Notes: a model not told the origin generated them from the sequence alone. A stretch of DNA of 64,000 nt from Halichoerus grypus (GCF_964656455.1 NC_135720.1:101258696-101322695), one strand, 5' to 3'; shown: positions 48,901-60,763, counted from the stretch's first letter. Numbers and translations: made by a program.

Positions 48901-49630
48901 ATGGCACTAAATTCATATCTTTCAATAGTTACCCTGAATGTAAATGGGCTAAATGCCCAATCAAAAGACACAGGCTATCAGATTGGATAAAAAAACAAGA
49001 CCCATGGATATGCTGTCTGCAAGAGACTCATTTTAGACCCAAAGACACCCCCAGATTGAAAGTGAGGGAGTGGAAAACCATTTACCATGCTAATGGACAC
49101 CAAAAGAAAGCTGGGGTGGCAATCCTTATATCAGACAAATTAGATTTTAAACCAAAGACTGTAATAAGAGATGAGGAAGGACACTATATCCTACTTAAAG
49201 GGTCTATCCAACAAGAAGATCTAACAATTGTAAATATCTATGCCCCTAACATGGGAGCAGCCAATTATATAAGCCAATTAATAACAAAAGCAAAGAAACA
49301 CATCGACAACAATACAATAATAGTGGGGGACTTTAACACCCCCCTCACTGAAATGGACAGATCATCTAAGCAAAAGATCAACAAGGAAATAAGACTTTAA
49401 ATGACACACTGGACCAAATGGACTTCACAGATATATTCAGAACATTCCATCCCAAGGCAACAGAATACACATTCTTCTCTAGTGCCCATGGAACATTCTC
49501 CAGAATAGATCACATCCTAGGTCACAAATCAGGTCTCAACCGGTACCAAAAGACTGGGATCATTCCCTGCATATTTTCAGACCACAATGCTTTGAAACTA
49601 GAACTCAATCACAAGAGGAAAGTTGGAAAT
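48901..49630 (+). pseudogene. LINE-1 ORF2 endonuclease fragment, L1-E
   Basis: ATG at 48901 (MALNSYLSIVTLNVNGLN). The apurinic-type endonuclease domain nicks T/A-rich target DNA. Visible catalytic parts are NVNG, the CLQETHF Glu (about 49015-49040), GDFN (49326-49337) and SDHNALKLEL with the catalytic Asp-His near 49578-49586. Codons 49056-49400 are open (114 residues); a frameshift near 48985 and another near 49398 break it. It ends at the inversion-side boundary with the TSD. This is the most complete endonuclease domain in the window. Confidence 0.92.
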
Positions 49631-49649
49631 AACTAATTTAGGGGTTTTA

Positions 49650-50395
49650 AATTAAAACTATAGACATGCTTGTTAAGATGAAACAAATAACTTTCCATAT
49701 GAATAAGGCATATAGGATCATTCATGAAAATATGAGTTAACAAATGTAAAGATATTTCTAAATTTTTGTAATCAGTTAACAGTTTTTCAGACTTTCCTGA
49801 TGTCTTCTTTATTAACATCTAAATTTCTAATATTGATAAAGAATACTGCACTGAATAAAACTCTGAGAACTGTTTGTAAAAGTTGTTGAACTATCTTTGA
49901 GCATTCTTAAGTAAAGATTACTAAAATTTCAAGAGTACAACTAGTTAGCTGGCTATGCTGCTAAGACAATTACAGTATTCTTTATTTGGAAATAAGTCTT
50001 AACAATTTTCTTCCATTTAAGAATAAAGTGCACAGAAAAGAAATGAAAAGATTAGACGTTTTTATAAAATACTCCCTGTAGACAACTTTTTTATAAGTTT
50101 CTCTCTCCAGAAAAGCCCCAGAGAAGTAGAGAAGTAGAGAGTGATTAAGATGTAACTGTAAGTATAATCTAAATTTTCAGGATACAAGGTAGCTCTAGGT
50201 TCTCAAATTTTCTAATTATCAAAATAATCTGATACAGCTTTTTTTAAAACATATACCCTAGAATTCCTCCATAAGACTATGTGACTTGGCAGGTTTTGTA
50301 TGGGACACAAGAATCCTTAGAATCAGTCCAGATAAGAAGATCCCTTAAATTTGGTTATCTATAGTAGAAAAGAGAAGTGATTTAGAAAGATTAGA
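49650..50395. other. Unique sequence, no gene recognised
   Basis: AT-rich. Nothing recognised. Confidence 0.45.
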
Positions 50396-51075
50396 CCATT
50401 TCATAAAAGGAAGTGCCAAACCACGTTCATAGCAGTCATAATTGAAAATAGCCAAAAGATGGAAGCAACCCCAGTGTCTATTGACAGATGAGCAAATAAA
50501 CCAGATGTGGTATATACATACAATGGAATATTCTGACACATGCTAAAACATAAATAAAACTTGAGGACATTAAGAAATAAGTCAGTCACAAAAAGACAAA
50601 ATCTGTATGATCCCATTTATATATCTAGAGTAGTCAAATGCATAGAAAGAAAAAGTAAAATGGTGGTTGCCAGGGGCTGGTGGGGAAGAGAAAACAGGGA
50701 TTTGTTTGTTGGGTATAGAATTTGAGGGGCTTTTTAAAAATATTTATTTATTTGAGAGAGAGAGAGAAAGAGTGGGAGGAAGGGGCAGGGGGAGAGGGAG
50801 AGAGAGAATCTCAAGCAGACTCCCTGCTGAGCAGAGAGCCAACTCAGGGTTCAATCCCATGATCCTGAGATCATGACCTTAGCTGAAATCAAGAGTTGGA
50901 CACTTAACTGACTAAGCCATCCGGGTTCCCCTAGAATTTGAGTTTTGCAAGATGAAAAAGTTCTGGAGGTTCATTGCACAACAATGTGGATATACTTAAC
51001 ACCACTGACTTGTATACTAAAAATCAGTTAAGATGGTAAATTTTATGTTATGTATATTTTACTAGGATAAGAACA
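50396..51075 (+). mobile_element. Old L1 3' end, split by a SINE
   Basis: GAAAATAGCCAAAAGATGGA (50442), ACATACAATGGAATATTCTG (50515) and GGTGGTTGCCAGGGGCTGG (50661) are old L1 3' end phrases. It continues after the SINE (50943-51075) with AAGATGGTAAATTTTATGTT. Confidence 0.8.
50727..50931 (-). mobile_element. CAN-SINE, minus strand, in old L1
   Basis: Older-type body (GAAATCAAGAGTTGGACAC) with head in reverse ending at 50931. TSD TAGAATTTGAG at 50716-50726 and 50932-50942. Confidence 0.93.
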
Positions 51076-52229
51076 TTTTAAAAAGGGAACTTCGGTGGTA
51101 GAAACATAATTTTCTGATTCACGCTTTTGCTGTGAAACAGGACTGTGAAAATATCATACACTCCATATAATACTCATTGTTACCATAGCCACCTTGAAAG
51201 GAAAAAAATTTTTTTAATTGTAAGAATAGCCCATCTCTCTCCCAGCAGCAGAGACTCCCCCCCCCCCCCAGGGGGTTTTCCTATCTCTAAGGGTTCAAAG
51301 GGAAGGTGTGAGTACAGATCACTTTAATAATATTCTGGGTCAAACATGACATAATTAGAGGAATGTTCTCTGGTCTAAATGATTAAAAAGACCCTCAGAG
51401 TGCACACAACACTGGAGTATAAAGATACACGAATAATTTTGTGTTTATTATTAATTTTATTCAACATTATATTTCACAGATCGCTTTTCTCAGTTTAAAA
51501 CATAGATAAAGCTCTGAATCTAGATATTGACTCACCTTCAAAATCCAGCAGCATGTTACAGAAAAAGCTCTGTCCTGTAATTTATCAGCACCTCTCTGGA
51601 GCTCCCAGAATATTTATAGCTTGGTGATTCATAGTTCCCAGGCTTAGAGTCTGTGCTGGGTAGTCAGTTTATTCATTAGGCTGTGCCACACTATCCCAGA
51701 TAAACTAAACCGATTTATTAGCAAAATGAAAGAAAGTAACCCCTGGAAACTCATCAAACATAATCCTGGGCACTACATGATCATGGAAATTGTTATCCTG
51801 ACAATTGAAAAATTCACATCTCAAATGAAAATAGTAAATTATTTCAATTATAAGAATAAATAGTCACATGGGTGTGAATGTTGATTGTGTATGCATGGAC
51901 GCACTGTGCAATTAATAAACCATAAAAATGCATGACGTTTTTCAAAATATTGCACAGATCATAGATTTTTGTTTAGTTTGCTTACATAGAAAATTGAGAT
52001 GAATATATTTTCAAGAACTTTTAATTTTTTTTAATTTCCAGAAGCCCAGGATATACAATAAAAATCGACAATTACCTTTAATTTCCACATGCTGAACTTT
52101 TCAGAGCACTAATAACTCAATTTAATAAAACTTTATTTGCCTATGTATAAAGCACTGGCTGCAGAAATAAATAATGTTAAGTTTCTGCCCCTAAGGATTT
52201 TGTACTTTATTAGAAAAAGAGATATACCA
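51076..52229. other. Unique sequence, no gene recognised
   Basis: A run of about 14 C at 51256-51269 is followed by five G. Nothing else recognised. Confidence 0.45.
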
Positions 52230-52400
52230 GAATCTGTCAAACTTGACTATACATTAAAACTGCCTGGGAGCTTAAAAAAAAAGTGGATGGCCAGCTCAAA
52301 GCTTAGAGGTTTTGATTTAATTTATCTGAGTCTGGGCCTGAAACTGTTTGTTGTTGTTATTTTTAATTCCCCAAAAGGTGCTAATATGCAGAATAAAATA
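52230..52400 (+). repeat. hAT-Charlie relic, MER20/MER58-like
   Basis: AACTTGACTATACATTAAAA, CTGCCTGGGAGCTTAAAAAA, GAGGTTTTGATTTAATTTAT and CCCCAAAAGGTGCTAATATG follow the short Charlie-type consensus. Confidence 0.6.
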
Positions 52401-52569
52401 GGCAGTTCTCAATAAATCTTAGTTCAAAATAAGATGCTTCCAGATCCATGTGGTTGATTAAATACACTGAACTTTTCCCCTTTCTTTCTAATGTTTTTAT
52501 GAAATGACAGAAAATATATATTTAAAAAATAGCAATAATGAAAAAGTTTTTTAAAAAGGATGTCATGAG

Positions 52570-52764
52570 GGGCACCTGGGTGGTTCAGTTGGGTAAGCGT
52601 CTGCCTTGGGCTCAGGTCATGATCCCGGGGTCCTGGGATCAAGCCCCATGTCAGGCTCCCGGCTCAGCAGGAAGTCTGCTTCTCCCTCTCCCTCTGCTGC
52701 TCCCCCTGCTTGTGCTCTCTCTCTATTTCTCTGTCAAATAAATAAATAAAATCTTAAAAAAAAA
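52570..52764 (+). mobile_element. CAN-SINE
   Basis: Complete. Perfect 17-bp TSD AAAAAGGATGTCATGAG at 52553-52569 and 52765-52781. Confidence 0.95.
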
Positions 52765-52781
52765 AAAAAGGATGTCATGAG

Positions 52782-53585
52782 AAGACAGACTTCCAGTGGA
52801 ATTTCTAGAAAACAGAATAATTTTGCTGGAGATAAGAGTGTGGAAGAACTAAAACCCAAACCAGAGCAGAGAGAACCAGATTCAGAGCAGTTTTTCCCTA
52901 GGTTGTCTCAGAGAAGCTCCCAGGTTGGAGTCAAGGAATAGGAATATGATGTAAGGTAAAGATAATAGCCTTTTTTTTTTAATGCACCCAGAACAGCATG
53001 GCAGTTGTGCCCCTGCTTCCCTGTGTATATAGAGGAGATGAAGTCTCCCCGATAAAGCACAGTAACTGCTCTCTGAAGACGGATTTAGAAGTGCTCCTAC
53101 TGAGAGTATTAGCAACTGATTTGCAAGAACTGCTGATTCTGCACCTCCTCATCTCATGCAAAGGGGGCAACGTGAACACACATTAAAGACAGGTAGCTCT
53201 AGATGAGTAAAATAAACTAAAATATTCCTTATATGAACTAATCCCCCTCTTTATTTTGGCACATATAGGAATCTCTGGACTGTCTACTCACATGCCCTGT
53301 GTGGAAGCAAGACTGTTGGCATGAATAATCTTCACATTGTAATGACCACAATTAGTTACTGCAGAGGGGAGAGGCCTATAGAGGAAACTGACCTACAAAA
53401 TCATGAGAAAGAAAACCCAGGACTCCCAAGTATTCATCAATGTGGCCCTTCATTTATAACTATGAATGGACATCTAATGATCATCAGACATAGAGGGAAA
53501 ACTAGTAGCATAAAAAAGAAGGACCAAATGAATAAACCAAAACCATGATCTTGAAAGAAACTATTTAGGTATCAAGAGAATTTTT
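52782..53585. other. Unique sequence, no gene recognised
   Basis: Overlapping 60-75 codon frames on both strands at 52880-53190, without a recognised domain. Confidence 0.4.
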
Positions 53586-53648
53586 AGAACACTACATCAA
53601 AAACTAATGATGGAACGTATGGTGATTAACATAACATAATAAAAAAAA
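53586..53648 (+). mobile_element. Very short L1 insertion (type B 3' tail only)
   Basis: AACACTACATCAAAAACTAA to ATTAACATAACATAATAAAA equals the last 60 bases of the type B 3'UTR seen in L1-D. It ends in an A run. AGAATTTT before (53577-53584) and after (53649-53656) suggests a TSD. Confidence 0.85.
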
Positions 53649-53659
53649 GAATTTTCAAA

Positions 53660-54250
53660 AAGTCTATTTGGTATATTTGGGATTCTCTGAAAAGAACTGG
53701 AGCAGATTGCTATGAATAAACATGTCCCATGAAAAAAGAGCCTTGACCATATTGAGAGGGCACCAACACCAGGCCACAAGTGGACCAGAGTCCCTGCCTT
53801 TATGCTGCAGATGCCACAACATGAGATGGGAAGGACAAGAAGAGAAAAATGAAAGACTCTTACTAAACATTTTATATATGAAAAGTAGGAGTTTTGATTG
53901 AGACCAGAAAGAACTGTAATCAAAATAATTGGCTAAAGTTTAGAAATATTACTGAAAAGTTCTTATACAAAAATTGTACATTCATGGATCTTCAATCAGC
54001 ATCATCTTTATACTATAACAGATCTTAAGGATTACCTTAAACCCACTCTTTGAGGCCCTGAACTCCTACAAAGATGATAAAGCTAACTATTCCTTTTATT
54101 TTTTTCTTGAGAAACTTTCTATTCTTACTTTCTTGTGTACCACCTCCTTGGTTTTCCTTCTGTCTTAAAGCTAGCTACTCTTTCTCATTGTCTTTTCTGA
54201 TGAAATATTCTGTGTCATCAAAACATTAAAGTGGCACAGAGCCTAGGATT
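53660..54250. other. Unique sequence, no gene recognised
   Basis: A 108-codon minus-strand frame (53597-53923) lacks any recognised domain and overlaps the L1 tail, so I do not call it. Confidence 0.4.
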
Positions 54251-54256
54251 TGGTTG

Positions 54257-54316
54257 TGGTTTTTTTGTTGTTTTGTTTTGTTTTTGTTTTGTTTTTGTTT
54301 TTGTTTTTGTTTTGTA
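54257..54316 (+). repeat. (GTTTT)n tract
   Basis: GTTTT and GTTTTT units over about 60 bases. Confidence 0.92.
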
Positions 54317-54735
54317 GACCTACTATTCTTCAGTGACCTCATCCTGTCCCATGGCTTTGTGTAACATTTAAATGTAGATGATTACTAAGCCATTATATCC
54401 TGTCCTAAGTTTCAGAACTCCAGATACTAACAGCCAATTTGTATATTTTGCTACTCCACACAGTGGCCTATAAATATCTCAAACATAAAATAGCCTAAAG
54501 AGAACTCTGATTTCTTCTTACCCATACCCTTTTCTCCCCAGTCTGCCCTATGTCTACAAAAGATACCACAATCCCGTACTAGCTTGAACTAAAATCCCCA
54601 TCTCTTCTCTTTTAATCACCAGTACCTAATCAATTCGTAAGTTATGACAACTCTGCCTTCATAGTATAATCTTTATCTACCCTATTTCCCCATCTTTACT
54701 CTACCATCCTAAACTAGACCACCAACATTAATTGC
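54317..54735. other. Unique sequence, no gene recognised
   Basis: Nothing recognised. Confidence 0.4.
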
Positions 54736-54900
54736 CAGATCCTTCTGAAAGCTTTTTATCTAGTCTCCTTTCCTCCATTCTTATGCCTCTCAAATCTTTC
54801 TCCAACAGAGCAGCCAGAGTAATTTTGTAAAGTGTAAATTAGATCCTGTAGACTCCATGCCTACATTATGCCCAGGCATTATTTTCTACTGCATTTAATG
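54736..54900 (+). repeat. L2 relic, part 1
   Basis: ACAGAGCAGCCAGAGTAATT, TTGTAAAGTGTAAATTAGAT and CCTGTAGACTCCATGCCTAC match the L2 3' region. Part 2 seems to be at 55600-55710, after inserted DNA. Confidence 0.7.
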
Positions 54901-55049
54901 TATGTACAATAAGATATATTTGGTTCTAAATTTGGCTACTGAATTTCTCCATATGTCTGATGAGCTTTAGCTTTCCATTTATGGTTATGAATTAAAGACC
55001 AGATTGATAAGTATTTGTAGGAGTCATGAGTTTTCTTAGCAATTTTGTA

Positions 55050-55306
55050 GGTGAGTTTCATCTACAGACATTTTCCATTGCATTTAAATAAAAACATTTC
55101 ACAGTGTATTGATATGTAAAATCATCACATTGTGCATCTTATATATGTATAATTTTTGTTTGTCAATTATATCTCACCAAAGCTGAAAAAAATAAATAAA
55201 ACATAAAATAAAAACCATTGGATTATACTCTTTACACAGGTGAATTGTATCTCAATAAAGTTACATGTAAATTATATCTCAATAAATCTGTTAAAAACAA
55301 ATGAAC
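55050..55306 (+). mobile_element. Old L1-type 3' end (tentative)
   Basis: Contains three AATT(A/G)TATCTCA-like phrases (about 55165, 55242, 55270), the last with CAATAAATCTGTTAAAA, the usual end of old L1M elements. Confidence 0.55.
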
Positions 55307-55320
55307 AAATAGTAAGGAGA

Positions 55321-55518
55321 GGGGCACCTGGGTGGCTCAGTTGGTTAAGCATCTGCCTTCGGCTCAGGTCATGATCCCAGGGTCCTGGGATCAAGCCCCA
55401 CATCGGGCTTTGTGCTCAGCATGGAGTCTGCTTGAGATTCTCTCTCCCTCTCCCTCTGCCCCTCCTCCCACCTCTCTCTCTCTAAAATAAATAAATAAAT
55501 CTTTTTAAAAAATAAAAA
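55321..55518 (+). mobile_element. CAN-SINE
   Basis: Complete. Perfect 14-bp TSD AAATAGTAAGGAGA at 55307-55320 and 55519-55532. Confidence 0.95.
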
Positions 55519-55532
55519 AAATAGTAAGGAGA

Positions 55533-55591
55533 AAAAAAAATATATATATATATATATACACATATATATGTATGTATACATACATACATAC
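55533..55591 (+). repeat. A run, (TA)n and (CATA)n compound microsatellite
   Basis: Nine A, then TA repeats and ACATACATACATAC units. Confidence 0.93.
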
Positions 55592-55599
55592 AACCAAAC

Positions 55600-55710
55600 T
55601 ACTTACTCTGGTTTATAATGCCCTGGATTACCTGACTGTTGCCTATCCATCTGACCACATATCATGCCACTAAGCTTCTTTCTCATGCTGCAGACACAGC
55701 AGCATTCTGT
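55600..55710 (+). repeat. L2 relic, part 2
   Basis: AATGCCCTGGATTACCTGAC, CTATCCATCTGACCACATAT and CATGCCACTAAGCTTCTTTC follow L2 in order after 54736-54900. Confidence 0.55.
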
Positions 55711-56545
55711 TAAAAAGAGAAAGAGAGAGGGAGGGAAGAAGGAAATGGTGAAACCTTTCTAGGCAATGAGAAAAAGTTTGGACTTTATGTGACAGATGAA
55801 GAGAAGTCATATAAGTTCGTTTGCTTGTTTGTTTTGTTTTGTTTTTAACATAGGGCTTGATATTCACATTTTTGTTGTGGAATGAGGAAAATGGATTGCA
55901 GCAAAGCTAGTGTTAATGTAAGAAACCAGTAAACTGGACGAGAGCAGTGAATGTATGAAAGGATACAAGTAGACAGAACTCAGAGATAGTTCAGTTATAG
56001 AATTAAAGAACTTGATGACTTGATGTAGGACATGAGTGAGAATATGAGTCAACACCATCTCCCACATTTGTGCTTGAGCATCCTGGTAGTTGATGTTGTC
56101 CACCTCAGAGTTGGGAAACCCCGGAGAGATATTGTTTTGGGAGATGATTAATTCAGTCCTCAAAGTACTGAGTTTGATTTCTTTGATGAAATTAGTGGAA
56201 ATCATAAGAAAGATCTGGAGATGTGATGAATCTGGCCTAAATTCTGGAGTCCATTAGATTTATTCTGATTTCTATGTCTAAGTATATAGAATCTCTTGGA
56301 ATTAACACCATATAGATAAATTTAAGGAAGCAAAATTATTTAGTAAATACTATGTTAGGGTATACTTTAAATAAAGAATATATTCACGATCTTTGGGATA
56401 CCATAGTTTTTCTACCTTTGTCAATTTTCATTTTAGTACAAACCAATATAGGAAGAAAACAAATACTCTCAAGTTTATGGCACTAAATATGTAGTAAAGA
56501 AACAAACCAAATATGAAGTCTAATTAGATCCTATTTACTTTTTTT
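55711..56545. other. Unique sequence, no gene recognised
   Basis: A 113-codon minus-strand frame (55864-56205) has no recognised domain, biased composition or repeat link. It is probably chance. Confidence 0.4.
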
Positions 56546-56560
56546 AAAATATAACTGCAT

Positions 56561-56771
56561 GGGGCGCCTGAGTGGTTCAGTCGTTAAGCGTCTGCCTTCA
56601 GCTCAGGTCATGATCCCAGGGTCCTGGGATCGAGCCCTGCATTGGGCTCCCTGCTCAGCGGGAAGCCTGCTTCTCCTTCTCCCACTCCCCCCTGCTTGTG
56701 TTCCTTCTCTCGCTGTGTCTCTCTCTGTCAAATAAATAAATAAAATCTTTAAAAATAAATAAATAAAAAAT
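56561..56771 (+). mobile_element. CAN-SINE
   Basis: Complete. Perfect 15-bp TSD AAAATATAACTGCAT at 56546-56560 and 56772-56786. Confidence 0.95.
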
Positions 56772-56857
56772 AAAATATAACTGCATTTTTATTTCATGCC
56801 TTATTCTGATTTTCCACTTAGAATATGGGCATAAATGGTGCACTTCCTTATTCTGAG

Positions 56858-56906
56858 GGGTGGGTGTGTATGTGTGTATGTGCACACATGCATGTGTGAG
56901 TGTGGA
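56858..56906 (+). repeat. (TG)n-like tract
   Basis: Interrupted GTGTGT/GCACACATGCATG run. Confidence 0.85.
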
Positions 56907-57117
56907 TTAGGAATACATCATTATAGAAAAGCTAAGTTTCTTGCACTTGTAGACTACGTTGGTGACACAGTATATTACTTGATGATTCACTTTACAAAAT
57001 TTCAGTTTCTCTTAGTCACACATTTTAACATCATTACCTCCTTATAATGGCTTTTTATTTGAATGTTTGCATAAGTGTGCATAGGACATATGTGTGCATG
57101 CTTGCATTATGTTTAGA

Positions 57118-57215
57118 CCTTAACTATGAGACAATTCTGTGCCTTCAGTAAGCCTCTGATTTCTTCTGGACCTGAATTTTCTCATTTGTAAATTGAGGCA
57201 GTAGAATTAAGTAAT
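57118..57215 (-). repeat. MIR relic, minus strand
   Basis: AAGCCTCTGATTTCTTCTGG, then ATTTTCTCATTTGTAAATTG and AGGCAG match the minus-strand MIR core. Confidence 0.65.
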
Positions 57216-57429
57216 CTCTAATGTTTATTTTAGGTTTAAGATCTATATTTCTATGATATAATGGCTGTAATTTAAAGCTGTGCCTGGATTTTTATCTTTT
57301 CTATGCCTTTTTATTTTTTTCCCACTCATGCCAGATATTATTTTTATTACCAAAACAAAATATTTCCCACAAAGTCCTGGGAAAAATAACCTCGAAGACA
57401 TATATAAATGCTTCTCTTATTGCTACAAA

Positions 57430-57850
57430 ATAAAGCCCAGCTCCTTTCCTTTGCATATGCCTGGGACGTCAGGTGCTCTGAGCAATAATTCCTCGGCCTT
57501 GCACAGTTTCCTTGACACACAATTTCTGCTCTAGAAATACTCACCAGCATACTGATTCTTCCTTCTTTCCCTCTGTCTGTGCTACTTGTTGCTTTTCTTT
57601 GCCAACCTAACCCCTCTTTATCCTTTCAAAAAGGGGAAGCATCCTCTCATTCAAGCAAGCTTTCCTCCAACTCTAAGCCAGCCTTGGTGCTCCCTCTCTG
57701 GACTTATGCTTTCATAGCACTTACTTAACATGCTGAAACCACATCTTTCTGTAAACACCCTCAGCACAGGCCTGTAAGCTCCCCGAAGACAGGGATTTCT
57801 GTCATTTATTTTGATATGCTCTAAACAAATATTTGAATTGTTAGAAGGCA
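57430..57850 (+). repeat. L2 element, 3' region
   Basis: AGCCCAGCTCCTTTCCTTTG, ATGCCTGGGACGTCAGG, TCAAGCAAGCTTTCCTCCAA, TTTCATAGCACTTACTTAAC and CCTGTAAGCTCCCCGAAGAC, then AGGGATTTCTGTC, follow L2 in order. About 400 bases, the longest L2 piece here. Confidence 0.8.
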
Positions 57851-58054
57851 GTTAAATATTATTTTCTTTTAAATAATTGGTATTTTTATTTTTCACTTTC
57901 AATCTGTTCTACATCAACATGAGGCTTGTTCTATCCATATTTTTTAATTATTTTAATATTGACTTATCAGATTTCTTCTAACTTTAGGACTCTAACACTT
58001 GAAAAAAAATAAGTAGTCTTTAGTGATATTTTATTATAAATAATTGGATTGATA
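57851..58054. other. Unique sequence
   Basis: AT-rich. Nothing recognised. Confidence 0.4.
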
Positions 58055-58205
58055 ATTAAAATAACAGTTGTAATCTATTAAGTACTTATTTTATTCCAGA
58101 TGCTGTTCTAAGTACTTTAAACATATGTCTGTTGATACCCATCCTATAAGTAGGTGCTATCATTGTCCCTATTTTAAAAATGTGCTTATAGAGGAAGTTA
58201 ACTTG
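58055..58205 (+). repeat. MIR element
   Basis: CAGTTGTAATCTATTAAGTA, CCAGATGCTGTTCTAAGTAC and AAGTAGGTGCTATCATTGTC, then CCTATTTT. Confidence 0.75.
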
Positions 58206-59039
58206 AAGTGTAAAATATCAGTGTAGTGGTTACTTCACTAGGTGTTTTTCATTTGGACCTGGCATACCTACTGAGTGGATTAAATTAACCGTTAAGCAAC
58301 AGAATAATAATAATGGTATTAGACAATATAGTAAAGGAGCATCATGCTAGGTGCAGTGGGGGAAACATAGGAGATTAAAAAATAAATCATAACCTTGAGA
58401 CATTTGCTGTCTTATAAAGGAAACAAGATATAAAAATATTCTATTTAATGAATTCTTCTAATTTTTTCATCTCTCAGAGATTTAAGTTATGTCTAATTCA
58501 TTGTTTCTTTTGGTACATCTTCAACAATAAACATGAGAAAAAATAAAAGTGTAATTAATCCACATAGCAATCCTTGCTTGTGAAAAAAATATTTTTGATA
58601 TCTTTAAAACTGCTGGGAATAAATACTTATTAAGATAAATGCTAAGTAACAATATTGTTTGACTCTCTGACCACATCATATATAACAAGAATGCTAGGAT
58701 TAATTATTTTGATAAAATTTAAATTGGACCTAAGTTGAACTTTTCAAGGGCTGTCAAAATCACAAGAATTATTGTTAGAAGAACAGTGTGTTTTGAACAT
58801 ACACTTTGATAGTCCCAGTTATTCATAGCACATACCATTCAATTTAATTGATTTGCACTCAACCATCTGCTGTCTAATTGCCTCATAGCCAGAGGGATTT
58901 ATGTAAGTAAATGAATATTAGAGATAGAAAGAATACTAATGTGAAGTTTATGTTTTATTAAAAATGTCTTCTTGTTCATCCACAAAAATTAGATATATTA
59001 AGATTTAGATGAATTTTTAAAAGCCTACTTTTAAGATTT
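58206..59039. other. Unique sequence, possible old repeat at start
   Basis: 58335-58440 (ATGCTAGGTGCAGTGGGGGA) resembles the unassigned repeat at 28921-29115. The rest is AT-rich with no gene recognised. Confidence 0.4.
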
Positions 59040-59730
59040 TCATTCCTTACCAAGATGGAGTAACATGAATCAGATACATCCTTCTGCCCCAAACATCAGA
59101 AAGTGGATAAAATACATGAAACAAAGGTTTTCGAGACTTTGGACATCAGACAGTGAAAGAAATAACTGAGAGATAGGAAATCAACAAGGTGAACTTTCAT
59201 TGCCCCCTGTTTACTGCCTGGATGGGGATTTCTATGTGATGGTACAAGAGAAGAAAACCGGATGAAGCCCATGGCTTGAGAAGATATAGTGGAGAGTGGG
59301 GAGGACTGGTTGATAGAGTTTGCAGTATAGAATACCAGACAGAAGAGAGTTGCACAGATAGAAAACTCCAGAAATCTGAAAGGGTTTCTCTTAAATCATC
59401 AGCTGAATACTAACCAGCAGATGCCATGGGAAAATAACTTGAAACTGGTTAAAGAAATGCCCAGAAAGATTAAAGGCAACAACCCTTTGAGTTCACCCAG
59501 GGCTGAAAAATAAATGCCGATTCTCACCAACCAGAGAGGAAATTCTCATAATTCACAGCATAGCAGATAGAGTACTCAGAAAACTTTGCCTCAATTGTGA
59601 GGTATAATCAGTCACAGGCTAAATTCTGCCCTGGTCCTGCCTAACAAGATTTAAAGGCAATAGGCAGACCTGAACTGTAAGAAATAGTAAAGGAATTCCT
59701 TCTTGCCAAGGAAAACAGTATCAGAGGGAA
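59040..59730 (+). mobile_element. Ancient L1M 5'UTR, copy 1
   Basis: ACCAAGATGGAGTAACATGA start (59050), then CATCAGAAAGTGGATAAAAT, GACTTTGGACATCAGACAGT and CTAACCAGCAGATGCCATG. It fits the 5' end of old L1M elements. It stops before any ORF1. Confidence 0.65.
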
Positions 59731-59844
59731 ATGGGGATCTTAGAAAGGATGACTTTGTTCTTCATTATAAGTCACATTTTTCTGCTTTGCATGCCTTGGC
59801 ACTTTACATGTGATAGATATTGTGAACTCTGATGGGGCACTTGA

Positions 59845-59868
59845 TTTTTTTTTTTTTTTTTTTTTTTG
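59845..59868 (+). repeat. Poly(T) run
   Basis: About 23 T. No SINE or L1 body next to it was recognised. Confidence 0.95.
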
Positions 59869-60727
59869 TCTACCTATAAATATTCTTGAGCTTTGTTCTG
59901 GAAGGATTGAATTTGTTGAAAACACTGATTCTCTTTTAGCACACAATAACCACTCATAGAAAGAGGCAATAGTATAAAATTTATCCCAATAAAATTTCTC
60001 TACTGATGTTTCAAATCATGACAAATTTGTCCCTGTTATGATGGCTCATGGACTATGTTACCAAATATCTATTTGAAATTATCTGATGTCATCAGATAGC
60101 CATCATGGTTTTGTGAGATCATACCTTCATGGTTCTTGCAACTTGTCAATTTCTATCTGTTCTTTTCAGAATTGGAAAGCAAATTTTGTGCACTATGATG
60201 GAATCCTTGAATTCTTTCATGGATTCTGTTAGAGGAGAGGTCCTTACATAAAGATGGTTAATCATGAATAATGAAGATTAGATCCAAAAAGTGTTAAATG
60301 AAAACTTTGTATTGAGGTATTCAAAATATTTGTTTTGGGTATGGACACTTTCCAAAGTACAGAAGCACAATCATCAGATCTCCTTCACCAGTAAGGGTAT
60401 TGGAATATGATGAAAGAGAAGGTTAATATTTTTTAAAACTTCTGAAACTACATATGAGATGGCTGCATTACTGGAATATGACTTTGATTAATGTATCCAA
60501 GGTTACAATTGTTCTGAGGCAAGGATAATTCTTTCGCTACTGGTCCAAGGGATAGCTATAATAAGCAATGGGTCTTTCAGTCGTGTCATATTGCTGAGCT
60601 TGTCTCTCTAGAGCATGACCTAATATTTTCATATACATAAAAAGAAAAAATGTATGAAATTCTGGAAGAATTCTATGTGTGCCATGTTGCTGACTTCACA
60701 TTCCTAAAAAAATGAACTAACTCTTGC

Positions 60728-60762
<35 letters not shown>
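60728..60762 (+). repeat. (ATAG)n microsatellite
   Basis: About eight or nine perfect ATAG units. Confidence 0.97.

Positions 60763-60763
<1 letters not shown>

Larger units (their letters stand above)
48136..49633 (-). mobile_element. L1-E, inverted (twin-primed) LINE-1
   Basis: The element is inserted on the minus strand: T-rich tail at 48136-48165, then the reverse of a type B 3'UTR, an A run (as T) near 48350-48362, and the reverse of a type A 3'UTR up to about 48609. From 48610 to 49633 the L1 sequence is on the + strand: end of ORF1, inter-ORF spacer and ORF2 endonuclease. TSD TAATTTAGGGTTTTA at 48121-48135 matches 49634-49649 with one extra G. About 2.5-3 kb of L1 between the endonuclease and the 3'UTR is missing. 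Confidence 0.9.

Noticed and set aside
53597..53923. 108-codon minus-strand frame
   Set aside because: No recognisable domain and it overlaps a short L1 tail. Most likely chance.
55864..56205. 113-codon minus-strand frame
   Set aside because: No domain, no repeat or splice support, and no neighbour to suggest a gene.
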